This document shows, in pieces, positions 40,849-51,100 of a stretch of DNA of 64,000 bases. How positions within the stretch are numbered: the stretch's first letter is position 1; each line of letters starts with the position of its first letter. Made by a program: the position numbers and the translations under genes. The stretch is from Solirubrobacter ginsenosidimutans (GTDB lineage Bacteria > Actinomycetota > Thermoleophilia > Solirubrobacterales > Solirubrobacteraceae). The stretch lies in the NCBI RefSeq assembly GCF_027587205.1, contig NZ_JAPDOD010000003.1, positions 62,001-126,000 on the forward strand, written 5' to 3'. Under the pieces are notes generated by a model, which was not told the DNA's origin, did not search any database, and saw only the letters and a program-made list of their open reading frames with translations.

Positions 40849-42206
40849 GCTTCGTCGCGACCGACCCGGCCACCGGGCATCAGTTCGCCGAACTGCCGGA
40901 CACGAGCCGCGAGCAGGTCGCAGACATGGTCGAGGACGCGCACCGCGCGCTGCACGTCGAGCACGAGTGGCGCCACCCGCTCACCCGCGCCAAGGCACTG
41001 ACGAACCTCGCCCGCCGGATCGAGGCCGAGGAGCGCGTGCTGGCCGAGCTCGAGACCCGCGACACCGGCAAGCCGCTCACCCAGTCCACCGCCGACGTCA
41101 ATGCCACCGTCCGCTACCTCGACTACTACGCCGGCTCGATCGAGCGCCTCGAAGGGCGCCAGATCCCACTCGGCCCGGACATCGTCGACTACACGGTGCG
41201 CGAGCCGTGGGGCGTGTGCGCGCAGATCGTCCCCTGGAACTACCCGCTCCAGATCACCTCCCGCTGCGCCGCGCCCGCGCTCGCGGCGGGCAACGCGGTG
41301 ATCGTCAAGCCGTCCGAGCTGGCCTCGGTGACGCCGCTGCGCTTCGCCGAGTTCGCGGAGGACGCGGGCGTGCCGCGCGGGATGATCCAGGTCGCCACCG
41401 GCGACGGAACGACCGGCGCCGCGCTGGCGCAACACCCCGGCGTCGACCACGTCACGTTCGTCGGCTCCGCCGCGACCGGCGCCCGCGTCGCCGAGGTCTG
41501 CGCCCGCCGCCTGGCGCCGATCGAGCTCGAGCTCGGCGGCAAGTCGCCCAACGTCGTCTTCGCCGACGCGAACCTCGACAAGGCCATCCCGGCGATCGTC
41601 AACGCGCTGATCCAGAATGCGGGTCAGAGCTGCTCGGCGGGCACGCGGCTGCTGGTCGAACGCCACGCGTTATACGACGTCACGCGGCTCCTCACCAAGG
41701 CGCTGGAGAAGGTCACCATCGGCCCCGGGATCGAGGACCACCAACTCGGCCCGCTGATCTCCCAGCGCCAGCTCGAGCGGGCGATGCGGATGCTCGAAGA
41801 CGCACGCGCGGCCGGCGCGCACGTCATCGGCGGCGAGCACCGGAACGGCCTCTTCCTCACCCCCGCGCTGGTCACCAACGTCACACCGGACATGGAGATC
41901 TTCGGCGAGGAGGTCTTCGGCCCGGTCCTGACCGCGAGCGCCTTCGACAGCGACGGCGACGCGATCGCGCTCGCCAACGCCACGCCCTACGGCCTCGTGG
42001 CGGGCGTGTGGACGAGCGATCTGAGCCGCGCCCACCGCGTCGCCGCGGGCATCCGCGCCGGCCAGATCTTCGTCAACACCTACGGCGTGGGCGGCGGCGT
42101 CGAGCTGCCGTTCGGCGGGATGAAACGCTCCGGGATCGGGCGCGGGAAGGGCATCGAGGCGCTGCTCGCCTACTCGCAGGTCAAGAACGTCTGTATTGCC
42201 CTCTAG
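40845..42206 (+). CDS. NAD-dependent aldehyde dehydrogenase
   Basis: 453 residues from GTG 40845. Motifs: PWNYPLQI, VIVKPSELASVTPL, FVGSAATGARVAE, catalytic Glu in LELGGKSP, catalytic Cys in NAGQSCSAGTR and EIFGEEVFGPVL. Closest in style to betaine or aminoaldehyde dehydrogenases. Together with the SDR it likely oxidises a product of the divergent racemase-family enzyme (inference). The MFS gene starts within its last 11 bases. Confidence 0.9.
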   Translation: MSFVATDPATGHQFAELPDTSREQVADMVEDAHRALHVEHEWRHPLTRAKALTNLARRIEAEERVLAELETRDTGKPLTQSTADVNATVRYLDYYAGSIERLEGRQIPLGPDIVDYTVREPWGVCAQIVPWNYPLQITSRCAAPALAAGNAVIVKPSELASVTPLRFAEFAEDAGVPRGMIQVATGDGTTGAALAQHPGVDHVTFVGSAATGARVAEVCARRLAPIELELGGKSPNVVFADANLDKAIPAIVNALIQNAGQSCSAGTRLLVERHALYDVTRLLTKALEKVTIGPGIEDHQLGPLISQRQLERAMRMLEDARAAGAHVIGGEHRNGLFLTPALVTNVTPDMEIFGEEVFGPVLTASAFDSDGDAIALANATPYGLVAGVWTSDLSRAHRVAAGIRAGQIFVNTYGVGGGVELPFGGMKRSGIGRGKGIEALLAYSQVKNVCIAL

Positions 42207-43359
42207 ACCTGCGCTGATCGTGATCCTCGGCTCGATGGTGGCGATCGGGCCGCTGTCGATCGACATGTACCTGCCCGGGCTGCCCGAGATCACGCGCTCG
42301 CTGCACGCGAGCGCGGCCGCGGTGCAGCTCACGCTGACCGCGTGCGTGGCGGGGCTGGCGTGCGGGCAGTTGGTGGCAGGGCCGCTGAGCGATCGGCTCG
42401 GACGGCGGCGGCCGCTGTTCGCCGGGCTGATCACCTACGCGGGCGTCTCGTTGCTGTGCGCGCTTGCGCCGAACGTGATCGCACTCACCGGGCTGCGCTT
42501 CCTGCAAGGGCTGGCCGGCGGGGCGGGGATCGTGATCGGCCGCGCGGTCGTCCGCGACCTCTACCACGGCGCCGCCGCTGCAAAGCTGTTCTCGTCGCTG
42601 ATGCTGGTCACCGGCCTCGCGCCGATCCTCGCGCCCGTGATCGGCGCGCAGGTGCTCAAGCTCACCGCCTGGCAGGGGATCTTCGTCGTGCAGGCCGCGC
42701 TCGCGCTCGCGATCGTCACGCTGGCGGCGCTCGCCCTGCCCGAAACGCTCGCGGCGGCCAAGCGCGACCGCGGCGGCCTCGCGGCAACCATAAGAACCAT
42801 GCAGGCGCTGTTCGCGCAGCGCTCCTTCCTGCGCTACGCGCTGACCGCCGGCCTCGCGTTCGGCGCCCTGTTCGCCTACATCTCCGGCTCGCCGTTCGTG
42901 CTGCAGGACGTCTACGGACTCTCCCCGCAGGCCTTCAGCCTCGCGTTCGGCGCCAACGGCCTCGGCCTGGTCGCCGGCAGTCAGATCAACGCGCGGCTCG
43001 TGGGCCGGTACGGTCCCGGCTTCCTGCTGCGCCGCGCGCTGGCGGTGATCACGGCGGCGGCCGCGCTGCTGCTGGTGATCGTCGCCGTCGGCGGCGGAAG
43101 CGTCTGGCCGGTGATCTTCTGCACGTTCGTCGTCATGTCCAGCCTCTCGTTCGTCATGCCCAACGCCACCGCCCTCGCACTCGCCGAGCACGGCAAGGTC
43201 GCCGGGACCGCGTCCGCGCTGCTCGGGGTCACGCAGTTTCTGATCGGCGGGCTGGCGGCGCCGTTGGTCGGCATCGGCGGCACCGCCAGCGCGCTACCGA
43301 TGGCGATCGTCATGTTCACGCTGGCCTCCGGCGCGGTATTGGTGGACCGATGGCGTTAG
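42196..43359 (+). CDS. MFS transporter, Bcr/CflA drug-resistance type
   Basis: 387 residues with about 12 membrane segments. PLSIDMYLPGLPEI in helix 1, the loop GPLSDRLGRRRPLF and RFLQGLAGGAGIVIGRAVVRDLY mark the Bcr/CflA subgroup of drug/proton antiporters. A TTG at 42196 gives a complete first helix; later ATGs would truncate it. Located in the inner membrane. In this operon it may export or import the catabolised metabolite. Confidence 0.87.
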   Translation: MPSRPALIVILGSMVAIGPLSIDMYLPGLPEITRSLHASAAAVQLTLTACVAGLACGQLVAGPLSDRLGRRRPLFAGLITYAGVSLLCALAPNVIALTGLRFLQGLAGGAGIVIGRAVVRDLYHGAAAAKLFSSLMLVTGLAPILAPVIGAQVLKLTAWQGIFVVQAALALAIVTLAALALPETLAAAKRDRGGLAATIRTMQALFAQRSFLRYALTAGLAFGALFAYISGSPFVLQDVYGLSPQAFSLAFGANGLGLVAGSQINARLVGRYGPGFLLRRALAVITAAAALLLVIVAVGGGSVWPVIFCTFVVMSSLSFVMPNATALALAEHGKVAGTASALLGVTQFLIGGLAAPLVGIGGTASALPMAIVMFTLASGAVLVDRWR

Positions 43360-43913
43360 TCGCGATCTCCTCGCCCTACGGCGCAGGCGGCAGCCGCGTC
43401 GCGCCCGCACTGGCGAAGCGGCTGGACGTGCCGTTCCTGGACCGGCCCGCGGACACCGAGCCAGGGCGGGGCGGGTTGCTGTCCAAGCTCGGCTCGATCG
43501 GGATGGCGTGGGGGACGCCGCCGGGGATGGAGCTGGAGGACCTGGTGCCGGGCGATGCGCGCCGGCGCGAGATCGAGGCGGAGCTCCAGGCGCTCCAAAC
43601 GACCGGAGGAGGCGTGGTCCTCGGCCGCGCGGCGGCGTTCCTGCTGCGTGAGGACCCGAACGTCCTGCGCGTGCTCTTGACCGGTCCGCCTGAGCGCCGG
43701 ATCGCGCAGGGCATGGCGATCGAGGGCATCGATCGGGCGACCGCGGCGCGCCGCCTCGAACGCACCGACCGGGCGCGGCTCGCCTATCACCAGACGCTCT
43801 ACTGCGTCGATCCGCGCGAGCCGACGCTCTACCACCTGGTCGTCGACTCGACGCGGGTGCCGCTGGAGACGTGCGTCGACCTGATCGCCGCGGCGGTGGA
43901 GAAGCGAGCATGA
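43350..43913 (+). CDS. Cytidylate kinase-like family protein
   Basis: 187 residues from ATG 43350. P-loop-like start VAISSPYGAGGSRVAPALAKRL with LDRP, then GGGVVLGRAAAFLL and a LRVLLTGPPERRIAQGM region as in cytidylate_kin2 proteins. It lacks the canonical GxxGxGK; GAGGSR replaces it, as is typical of this subfamily. Probably a nucleoside-phosphate or small-molecule kinase; real substrate unknown. Overlaps genes on both sides. Confidence 0.75.
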   Translation: MALVAISSPYGAGGSRVAPALAKRLDVPFLDRPADTEPGRGGLLSKLGSIGMAWGTPPGMELEDLVPGDARRREIEAELQALQTTGGGVVLGRAAAFLLREDPNVLRVLLTGPPERRIAQGMAIEGIDRATAARRLERTDRARLAYHQTLYCVDPREPTLYHLVVDSTRVPLETCVDLIAAAVEKRA

Positions 43914-45145
43914 CCCGCAACGAGACGATCCTCAACGCCGTCGACGAGCTCAAAGACGACCTGATCGAGCTCCTGCAGGCGCTGATCCAGATCCCCACGA
44001 TCAACCCTCCCGGCGAGCGCTACGAGGACTTCGTCACCGAGCTGCGCGGCCGGCTGGACGCGCTCGGCTACACGACCGAGGTCCACACGGTCCCTGAAGC
44101 CGACCTGCCGGTGCTGGCGCCGTTCGGGCAAGGCCTCCCGCGGCCGAACCTGCTCGCGACCCTCAACCGCGGCGACGGCCCGATCGTCCACCTCAATGGC
44201 CACTACGACGTCGTGCCGGTCGGCAACGACTGGACCACCGATCCCTTCGGCGGCGAGCTGATCGACGGCTGGATCTACGGGCGCGGCGCCGCCGACATGA
44301 AGTCCGGGCTCGCGGCGCAGATCATCGCCGCGGAGGCGGTCCGCCGCGCGGGTTTCGCCGGCACGATCGTGCAGAGCGCGGTGCCCGACGAGGAGACCGT
44401 CGGCGTGCGCAACGCGGGCATGGGCTGGCTGGTGGAGCAGGGCCTGCTCGCAAACGCGGACGCCGTGATCATCACCGAGCCCTTCGGCCCCGACGGCGTC
44501 GGCATCGGCCACAAGGGCGCGATCTGGGGCGAGATCACGCTGCACGGCAAGCAGGCGCACGGGTCCAGCCCGCGCCTCGGCATCAACGCGGTCGAGGCGA
44601 TGGCGCGCTACCTGACGGCGATCGACACACACGTCCGCCCGCTGCTCGAGCAGCGCTCCACGAGCTATGGCGTCACTCCGCCGGAGCCCAACGCCACGCT
44701 CTCCTTCGACACGATCCACGGCGGCGCCGCGACCAACATCGTCCCTGACCGCTGCACGGTGACGTTCAACCGCCGTCTCGTGCCGGGCGAGAACCTCGAC
44801 GAGGCGAGACGCGAGCTCCTCGCGCCACTCCAAGCCCTCGGCCTGCCCTACGACTACCGCGAGACGTACTCGACGCAGCCGGTGCTCGTCGGCGAAGACG
44901 AGCCGGTCGTCCAGGCCGCCTGTCGAGCCGTCAAAGCGCTCGGCCTCACGCCGCGCATCCTGATCTCAGCCGGCAGCGACGACCAGCGCTTCGTCGTCCG
45001 CAACGCCGGCATCACCAACTCGCTCGTCTACGGCCCCGGCACCACCGCGCTGTCGCACATCAGCGACGAGCGCATCGCGGTCGAGGATCTGGTGCTGGGG
45101 ACGAAGGGTCTGGCGCTGATCCTCAGCGATCTCCTGGGTCGCTGA
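43910..45145 (+). CDS. M20-family peptidase/deacylase (ArgE/DapE-like)
   Basis: 411 residues from ATG 43910 (ATGA overlap). Zinc-ligand motifs of M20: LNGHYDVVPVG, GRGAADMKSGL, PDEETVGV and a C-terminal GPGTTALSHISDE. The family removes acyl groups or cleaves dipeptides, for example N-acetylornithine, succinyl-diaminopimelate or hydantoin-derived carbamoyl amino acids. The substrate is not resolved. End of the 40.1-45.1 kb operon; overlaps the convergent acyl-CoA dehydrogenase by 23 bp. Confidence 0.9.
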   Translation: MTRNETILNAVDELKDDLIELLQALIQIPTINPPGERYEDFVTELRGRLDALGYTTEVHTVPEADLPVLAPFGQGLPRPNLLATLNRGDGPIVHLNGHYDVVPVGNDWTTDPFGGELIDGWIYGRGAADMKSGLAAQIIAAEAVRRAGFAGTIVQSAVPDEETVGVRNAGMGWLVEQGLLANADAVIITEPFGPDGVGIGHKGAIWGEITLHGKQAHGSSPRLGINAVEAMARYLTAIDTHVRPLLEQRSTSYGVTPPEPNATLSFDTIHGGAATNIVPDRCTVTFNRRLVPGENLDEARRELLAPLQALGLPYDYRETYSTQPVLVGEDEPVVQAACRAVKALGLTPRILISAGSDDQRFVVRNAGITNSLVYGPGTTALSHISDERIAVEDLVLGTKGLALILSDLLGR

Positions 45146-46970
45146 CGCCCTCTTCGAGCCAGGTGTAGCGCCCGTCCAGCAGGCCCATGGCGGTCTTGTA
45201 GCCAGCGTCGTCGGTGTTGTTCCACAGGTCGTGGAACAGCGCGTCGGCGCGGTGGCGCGCCTGCGCGCAGAACAGGTCGGCCAGCTCGCGGGCGGAGTCG
45301 CCGCGCTCCGGCGTCTCCTGCGCGATCGTCTCGGCGTAGACGACGGCGGCGGAGATCGCGAACAGCTCGGCGCCGATGTCGACGATGCGGCCGAGGAACG
45401 ACTGACGCTGCTCGAGCTTGGCCTGCCAGCGGCCCATCGCGTAGAACGTCGAGCGCGCAAGCCGGCGCGACGCGCGCTCCGCGTAGCGCAGGTGCGTCGC
45501 CAGTGAGCCGAACTCGTCGTAGCCCTTCGGCTTCGTGCCCTCGCCCACGACCAGCTTCGGCAGCCACTTGCCGTAGAACGCGCCCGCCGCGACGGCGCTC
45601 TTGGCCTTCTCGCCCAGCGGCGTGTCGGCCTCGAGGATGTCGCCCGCGACCTGCAGGTGCTGATCGACGGCCTCGCGCGCGATCAGCAGGTGCATGATCT
45701 CGGTCGAGCCCTCGAAGATGCGGTTGATGCGCATGTCGCGCAGCGCCTGCTCGACCGGGATCGGCTTCTCGCCGCGCGCCTTCAACGACTCCGCCGTCTC
45801 ATACCCACGCCCGCCACGGACCTGGACGAGCTCGTCGATGACCTTCCAGCCCAGCTCGGAGCCGTAGAGCTTGGCGATCGCCGCCTCGATGCGGACGTCG
45901 TTGCGCTTCTCGTCGGCCAGGCGCGAGGCGACGTCGAGCATCGCCTCCAGCCCGAACGCGGAAGCGGCGATGAACGCGTTCTTCTGCGCGACGGCGTCGT
46001 GCTTGCCCACCGGGCGGCCCCACTGGACGCGCTCGCTGGACCACTCGCGCACGATCTTCGTCGCCCACTTGGCCTGCCCGACGCAGATCGCCGGGAGCGC
46101 CAGGCGGCCGGTGTTCAAGGTGGACAGGGCGATCTTCAGGCCCCAGCCCTCCTTGCCGATCAGGTTGCCCGCCGGGACGAAGACGTTCTCGAGCCTGGTG
46201 ACCGAGTTCTCGATCCCCTTCAGGCCCATGAACGCGTTGCGATGCAGGACCGCGACGCCCTCGGTCGAGCACTCCAGCACGAACGCGCTGATGCCGCCGC
46301 GGTGGCCTTCGGACTTCGGCACCCGCGCCATCACGACGACGAGGTCGGCGATCACGCCGTTGGTCGCCCACAGCTTGGTCCCGTTGAGCACGTAGCCGCC
46401 GTCGACCGGCTCGGCGCTCGTCGCCACCCGCGCGGGGTCGGAGCCGACGTCGGGCTCGGTGAGCAGGAACGCGGAGATGTCCGTGCGCGCGACGCGAGGG
46501 AGCCACGCGCGCTTCTGCTCGTCGGTGCCGAACATGCGCAGCGGCTCGGCCACGCCGATCGACTGGTGCGCGGAGACGAGCGCGCCGAGCGCGGCGTGCC
46601 ACGTGCCGATCATCGACAAGGCGCGGTTGTAGTAGACCTGCGAGAGCCCCAGGCCGTCGTACTCCGGCGCGACCTTCATGCCCATCGCGCCGATGCGCTT
46701 GAGTCCCTCGACGACCTCGTCGGGGATCTTGGACTCGCGCTCGATGCGCAGCGGGTCGACCTCGCTCTCGAGGAACGCGCGCAACGTGGCGAGGAAACGC
46801 TCGCCCTTCTCGGTGGCCTCGGCGTCGAGGCGCGGCTGCGGATGGATCAGGTCGAGGCGGTAGTTACCGAGGAACAGCTCCTTGCCGAAGCTCGGCAGCT
46901 TCCATTCCTGCTCGCGCGCGGCCTCGGCGACCTGCCGTGCCTCCCGTTCAGTGACATTCGTGGTGGCCAT
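45123..46970 (-). CDS. Acyl-CoA dehydrogenase (long form)
   Basis: 615 residues, longer than the ~380 of short-chain enzymes because of a C-terminal helical extension (about 440-615), as in VLCAD-like proteins. FAD/substrate motifs: LLTEPDVGSDPARVAT, GTKLWATNGVIADLVVVMA, FMGLKGIENSVTRLENVFVP, QVRGGRGYETAES and RINRIFEGSTEIMHL. It catalyses the first step of fatty acid beta-oxidation with electron transfer flavoprotein. Divergent by 29 bp from a secreted M1 peptidase. Confidence 0.92.
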   Translation of the reverse strand: MATTNVTEREARQVAEAAREQEWKLPSFGKELFLGNYRLDLIHPQPRLDAEATEKGERFLATLRAFLESEVDPLRIERESKIPDEVVEGLKRIGAMGMKVAPEYDGLGLSQVYYNRALSMIGTWHAALGALVSAHQSIGVAEPLRMFGTDEQKRAWLPRVARTDISAFLLTEPDVGSDPARVATSAEPVDGGYVLNGTKLWATNGVIADLVVVMARVPKSEGHRGGISAFVLECSTEGVAVLHRNAFMGLKGIENSVTRLENVFVPAGNLIGKEGWGLKIALSTLNTGRLALPAICVGQAKWATKIVREWSSERVQWGRPVGKHDAVAQKNAFIAASAFGLEAMLDVASRLADEKRNDVRIEAAIAKLYGSELGWKVIDELVQVRGGRGYETAESLKARGEKPIPVEQALRDMRINRIFEGSTEIMHLLIAREAVDQHLQVAGDILEADTPLGEKAKSAVAAGAFYGKWLPKLVVGEGTKPKGYDEFGSLATHLRYAERASRRLARSTFYAMGRWQAKLEQRQSFLGRIVDIGAELFAISAAVVYAETIAQETPERGDSARELADLFCAQARHRADALFHDLWNNTDDAGYKTAMGLLDGRYTWLEEGVSDPGDR

Positions 46971-46999
46971 GACCTACTCCCAGGCGTAGCTTCAGCTTT

Positions 47000-48541
47000 A
47001 TGTTGCACATATCATCCCGTTCACGGGTGCTGGCCGTCGCGGTCACGGCACTCGCGAGTTGGGGCGCCGCGGAGTCGGCCGCGGCGCATCCGGATACCGC
47101 CACGCCCGGTGCTCCGAGTGTCGGCGACCGCCTCTTCCCTGGTCTCGGAAACGGCGGGTACGACGTCGAGCATTACACGCTCGACTTCAACTACGCCACC
47201 GCTGCCTCTGTGCAATCCGTCACAGCGCAGGCGACGATCGAGGCGCGGGCGACGCAGGCGCTCTCGCGGTTCGATCTCGACTTCGACGGCGACTCGGTCC
47301 AGGCGGTGAGCGTCAACGGCCGGCCCGCGAACTTCGCGCGCCAGGGCGAGGAACTGGTCGTCACGCCGCGCTCCTCGCTCGCCGACCATCGCGACTTCAC
47401 CGTCCAGGTCGCCTACACCTCCGGGCCGCGTGAGATCCCGCCGAACGCGGACCTCAACACCGTGTTGGGCACCGCGTGGTTCGCCACTCCGTCGGGCTCG
47501 ATCACGGCCGCGCAGCCGAGCCGCGCACACCGGATCTTCCCGTCCAACGACCACCCGTCCGACAAGGCGACCTACACGATCCGCGCGACGACGCCCGCGA
47601 CGTCGAACTTCACCGCCAACGGCGAGCTGGCGGGCAAGTCCACCCGCAACGGCCGCACGAGCTGGGTCTTCGAAGAGCGCGAGCCGATGGCGAGCGAGCT
47701 GATCCAGCTCGCGTTCGGCAACCACACGGTCAAGGTGCGCGGCTTCCACCACGGGATCTTCGTCCGCGACCTCGCGCCGACCCCGGAGCTGGCCGCCCTG
47801 GAGCCCGCGTTCTCGCGCGAGCTCGACCACCTCGACTGGATGACCGCTCGCGCCGGGCGCTACCCGTTCCGCTCCTACGGCACCTTCGCCTCCGACGCGA
47901 CGTTCCCGTTCGCGCTGGAGACGCAGACGATCTCGCTGTACCCGGACTTCCTGTTCCTGCCGCCGTTCCCGGCCTCCTTCTACGAGCCGATCATGGTCCA
48001 CGAGCTCGCGCACATGTGGTACGGCGACAGCGTCGCGCCCGCCCGCTGGAGCGACGTGTGGCTCAACGAGGGCCACGCCACCTGGTACGAGTGGAACTAC
48101 GGCAACGACTTCTTCGGCATCAACTTCGTGGACCGGATCCATGCCGCCTACGCCGCCGGCGATCAGCTGCGGGCGCTCTACGGGCCGGTGGCGCAGCCGA
48201 TCCACGGCGCGGACGACATCGCGAACATGTTCAGCCCGAACATCTACGACAGCGGCGCGGTCGTGCTCTTCGCGCTGCGGCAGGTGATCGGTGTGCGGGC
48301 GTTCGCAACGCTCGAGAAGGCCTGGCCGACGCTCTTCGCCGGACGCTCGGCGACGACGCAGGAGTTCATCCTGCTCGCCTCGCTGATCGGCCACAAGGAC
48401 CTGCGCGGGTTCCTCAACGACTGGCTGTACGGCACGAAGACACCGGTCATGCCCGGCCACCCGGAGTGGACGGTCGACCCGGTCGGCGTGCCCGCGCCGC
48501 TGCGGGCGCAGACGGTCGTCTCGCCGCTGCTCAAGCGCTGA
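47000..48541 (+). CDS. Secreted M1-family metallopeptidase
   Basis: 513 residues with a signal peptide (VLAVAVTALASWGAAESAAA, cut before HPDT). Zinc site H334-E-L-A-H338 (VHELAHMWYGD) with third ligand E357 (NEGHATWYEW), the normal HExxH-x18-E spacing. The exopeptidase GAMEN motif is replaced by FALETQT, as in secreted actinobacterial relatives. Shorter than aminopeptidase N (~870) since the C-terminal helical domain is reduced. Likely digests extracellular peptides. Confidence 0.92.
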   Translation: MLHISSRSRVLAVAVTALASWGAAESAAAHPDTATPGAPSVGDRLFPGLGNGGYDVEHYTLDFNYATAASVQSVTAQATIEARATQALSRFDLDFDGDSVQAVSVNGRPANFARQGEELVVTPRSSLADHRDFTVQVAYTSGPREIPPNADLNTVLGTAWFATPSGSITAAQPSRAHRIFPSNDHPSDKATYTIRATTPATSNFTANGELAGKSTRNGRTSWVFEEREPMASELIQLAFGNHTVKVRGFHHGIFVRDLAPTPELAALEPAFSRELDHLDWMTARAGRYPFRSYGTFASDATFPFALETQTISLYPDFLFLPPFPASFYEPIMVHELAHMWYGDSVAPARWSDVWLNEGHATWYEWNYGNDFFGINFVDRIHAAYAAGDQLRALYGPVAQPIHGADDIANMFSPNIYDSGAVVLFALRQVIGVRAFATLEKAWPTLFAGRSATTQEFILLASLIGHKDLRGFLNDWLYGTKTPVMPGHPEWTVDPVGVPAPLRAQTVVSPLLKR

Positions 48542-48556
48542 GTCTGGCGGCGCTCC

Positions 48557-51100
48557 ATGCCGTCCGCGGCTTCGGGACGGCATGGGGCGCTCCAACTTCC
48601 GAGCGGGGGTAGAGTTCCGCATTGGTTGGCTGTTCCGTCTGATTCCGCAACGCAACTGCGGGCGCTGGAAGCGCTGCAGAACGTCACGTCGGCGCTGTCC
48701 GGGGCGGCCACGCCGGAGCAGGTCGGCCAAGCGATCGCCGAGCACGGCGCCCGCGCGCTGGACGGGACCGGCGGCGTGGTCTTCGCGTTGGAGGCGACGG
48801 TCCTGCGGGTGATCGGCCACTGGGGCGACGCGGTCCGCTACCTCGACGGGCGCCGGTCACTCCCGCTGTCGGCGAAGACCCCGTCGGCCACCGCGGCCCG
48901 CGAGCGGCGCACGATCGCGGCCGCGACGCTGCTGGAGTTCCCCGGGCTCCCGTCGCTGATGGAGGGCGAGGCGGTGTGCGGCGTGCCGCTGCTCTCCGGC
49001 GACGAGGTGCTGGGCGCCGTGGGCGTCAGCCGGCCGTACGCGTTCACCGGCGCGGACATCGAGCTGCTCGAGGCCCTCGGGCTCCAGACCGGGTTCGCGC
49101 TCGAACGCGCGCGGCTCTATCGCCGTCAGCAACTGGTCAACGATCGCCTCCACCGGTTGCAGACGATGACCGCGGCTCTGGCGAGGGCGCTGACGCCGCA
49201 GGAGGTCGCGGCGACGGCCGCGGCGCAGGGGGCGGAAGCGCTGGGAGCGAGCAGCGCGTGGGTCGCTTTGCTGGCCGAGGACGGCCGCTCGCTCGAGCTG
49301 GCCCACGCCGCCGGGCACGAGCCGGAGACCCGGGAGCGCTTCGCGTCGCTGCCGATCGACGCCGAGTTGCCGCTCGCCGAAGCGGCGCGCACGAGCACGC
49401 CGGTCTGGCTGGAGAGCGCGGCAGCGATCTTCGGCGGCTATCCGCGCTTCGCCGAGGTCCGCCCGCAAGCTCAGTCGGCCGCGCTGCTGCCGCTCGCCGA
49501 CGACGGTCGCGCGCTGGGGGCGATCGGGCTGGTCTTCGACACTCCGCACCGCTTCACGCCCGACGACCGCGACTACCTCCTGGCGCTTACGCGGCTGTGC
49601 GGGCAGGCGCTCGGGCGCGCGCGGCGCTATCAGGTCGAGCACGACCTCGCCGCGACGCTGCAGCACGCGCTGCTCCCGGAATCGCTGCCAAAGACGGACG
49701 GGCTCGAGCTGGCCGTGCGCTACCTCCCGGCGGCCGATGGCATCGCGGCGGGCGGGGACTTCTACGACGCGGTCGAGCTGCCGGGCGGGCGGGTCGGGAT
49801 CGCGGTCGGTGACATCGTCGGGCACGGGCCGCACGCCGCCGCGGCGATGGGACAGCTGCGCAGCGCGCTGCGCGCCTACGCGCTCGAGGGGCGCCCGCCG
49901 GCGCGGGTGCTGCAGCTGCTGGCGCGCTACGCGGACGGCGTGGCGGGTGCGCGCGGAGCGACGGTGGCCTACGCGATCCTGGACCCCGGCGCGCACGAGG
50001 TGCGCTACGCCTGCGCGGGGCATCCGCCGCCGCTGCTGGTCAGCGCGGATGGCGAGGCGTGGTTCCTGGAGGGCGCGCGCGGGGTTCCGCTCGATCGCGC
50101 GCTCGGGCACGTCTACGCGGACACCACGGCCGCGGTGCCCGAGGGCGCGACGCTCGTCCTGTACTCGGACGGGGCGATCGAGCGCCGGCATGAACCGCTG
50201 GACGTCGGGCTCGAGCGGCTGCGCGACGCGGCGTCGGCGGCGGCACGGCTGGATCCGGAGCAGCTGTGCTCGGCGCTGGTGGGTGCGCTGTTCGCGGGCG
50301 GTGAGCAACGCCGCGACGATGTCGCGCTGCTCGCCGCGCGGGCGCTGCCGCTGAGGGTCACTCCGCTGCACCTCTGGTTCGCCGCCCGCGCGGACCAGCT
50401 GTCGGTCGTGCGCCAGGCGATGCGCACGTGGCTCGCGGGCGCGGGTGTGGAGCCGGGCGACGCCGAGCTGGTGGTGCTCGCCGGGGGCGAGCTGTGCGCG
50501 AACTCGGTCGAGCACGCGTATCCGCGCGGGGTCACCGACGCCTCGGTCGAGGTCGCCCTGGCGCGCGAGCCTGGCGGTGTCATGACGCTCCTGGTCCGCG
50601 ATCACGGGCGCTGGCGTCCGCCGCCCGCCGATCCCGGGTTCCGGGGGCGGGGGTTGAGCATCGTGCGGGCGCTGATGCACGCGGTCGACGTCGACGAGGG
50701 CGCCGACGGCACGACGGTGAGCGCGCGCTATCGCCCGGGCGGGGCCGCGCCGGCGCGGGTGCCGGAGATCGGTCCGGCGGCGGTCGAGGTCGATCGTGGC
50801 GGGCGGATTCCGATCGCGCGGCTGAGCGGCGAGGTGGACGGCTTCAACGCGGATGCGATCGAAGCCGAGCTGCTCGCGCTCGCCCCCGGCCCGCTGATCG
50901 TCGACCTGTCCGAGCTCGCGTTCCTGGCCAGCGCCGGCCTGCGCGTGCTCTTCGGTCTGGCCAACCGCTGCGTCCGGCTCGCGGTCGTCGCTCCGGCCGG
51001 CGCGCCGTTCCGCCGGGCGCTCGATGTTGCGGAGTTGTCAACGGTCGCGTTCGTGGCCGGCAGTGCTCATGAGGCGCTGGAACACTTCGCGCTTCGATGA
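48557..51100 (+). CDS. GAF-GAF-SpoIIE phosphatase-HATPase-STAS regulator
   Basis: Up to 847 residues. Domains in order: GAF (about 40-180), GAF (200-345), PP2C/SpoIIE phosphatase (375-595; GIAAGGDFYDAVELPGG, VGDIVGHGPHAAAAMGQLR), anti-sigma HATPase (610-735; LAGGELCANSVEHAYPRG) and STAS anti-anti-sigma (755-845; VDLSELAFLASAGLRVLFG). It merges RsbU-, RsbW- and RsbV-like functions in one soluble chain. The start is uncertain: ATG 48557 or TTG 48626. The stop overlaps corA (ATGA). Confidence 0.88.
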   Translation: MPSAASGRHGALQLPSGGRVPHWLAVPSDSATQLRALEALQNVTSALSGAATPEQVGQAIAEHGARALDGTGGVVFALEATVLRVIGHWGDAVRYLDGRRSLPLSAKTPSATAARERRTIAAATLLEFPGLPSLMEGEAVCGVPLLSGDEVLGAVGVSRPYAFTGADIELLEALGLQTGFALERARLYRRQQLVNDRLHRLQTMTAALARALTPQEVAATAAAQGAEALGASSAWVALLAEDGRSLELAHAAGHEPETRERFASLPIDAELPLAEAARTSTPVWLESAAAIFGGYPRFAEVRPQAQSAALLPLADDGRALGAIGLVFDTPHRFTPDDRDYLLALTRLCGQALGRARRYQVEHDLAATLQHALLPESLPKTDGLELAVRYLPAADGIAAGGDFYDAVELPGGRVGIAVGDIVGHGPHAAAAMGQLRSALRAYALEGRPPARVLQLLARYADGVAGARGATVAYAILDPGAHEVRYACAGHPPPLLVSADGEAWFLEGARGVPLDRALGHVYADTTAAVPEGATLVLYSDGAIERRHEPLDVGLERLRDAASAAARLDPEQLCSALVGALFAGGEQRRDDVALLAARALPLRVTPLHLWFAARADQLSVVRQAMRTWLAGAGVEPGDAELVVLAGGELCANSVEHAYPRGVTDASVEVALAREPGGVMTLLVRDHGRWRPPPADPGFRGRGLSIVRALMHAVDVDEGADGTTVSARYRPGGAAPARVPEIGPAAVEVDRGGRIPIARLSGEVDGFNADAIEAELLALAPGPLIVDLSELAFLASAGLRVLFGLANRCVRLAVVAPAGAPFRRALDVAELSTVAFVAGSAHEALEHFALR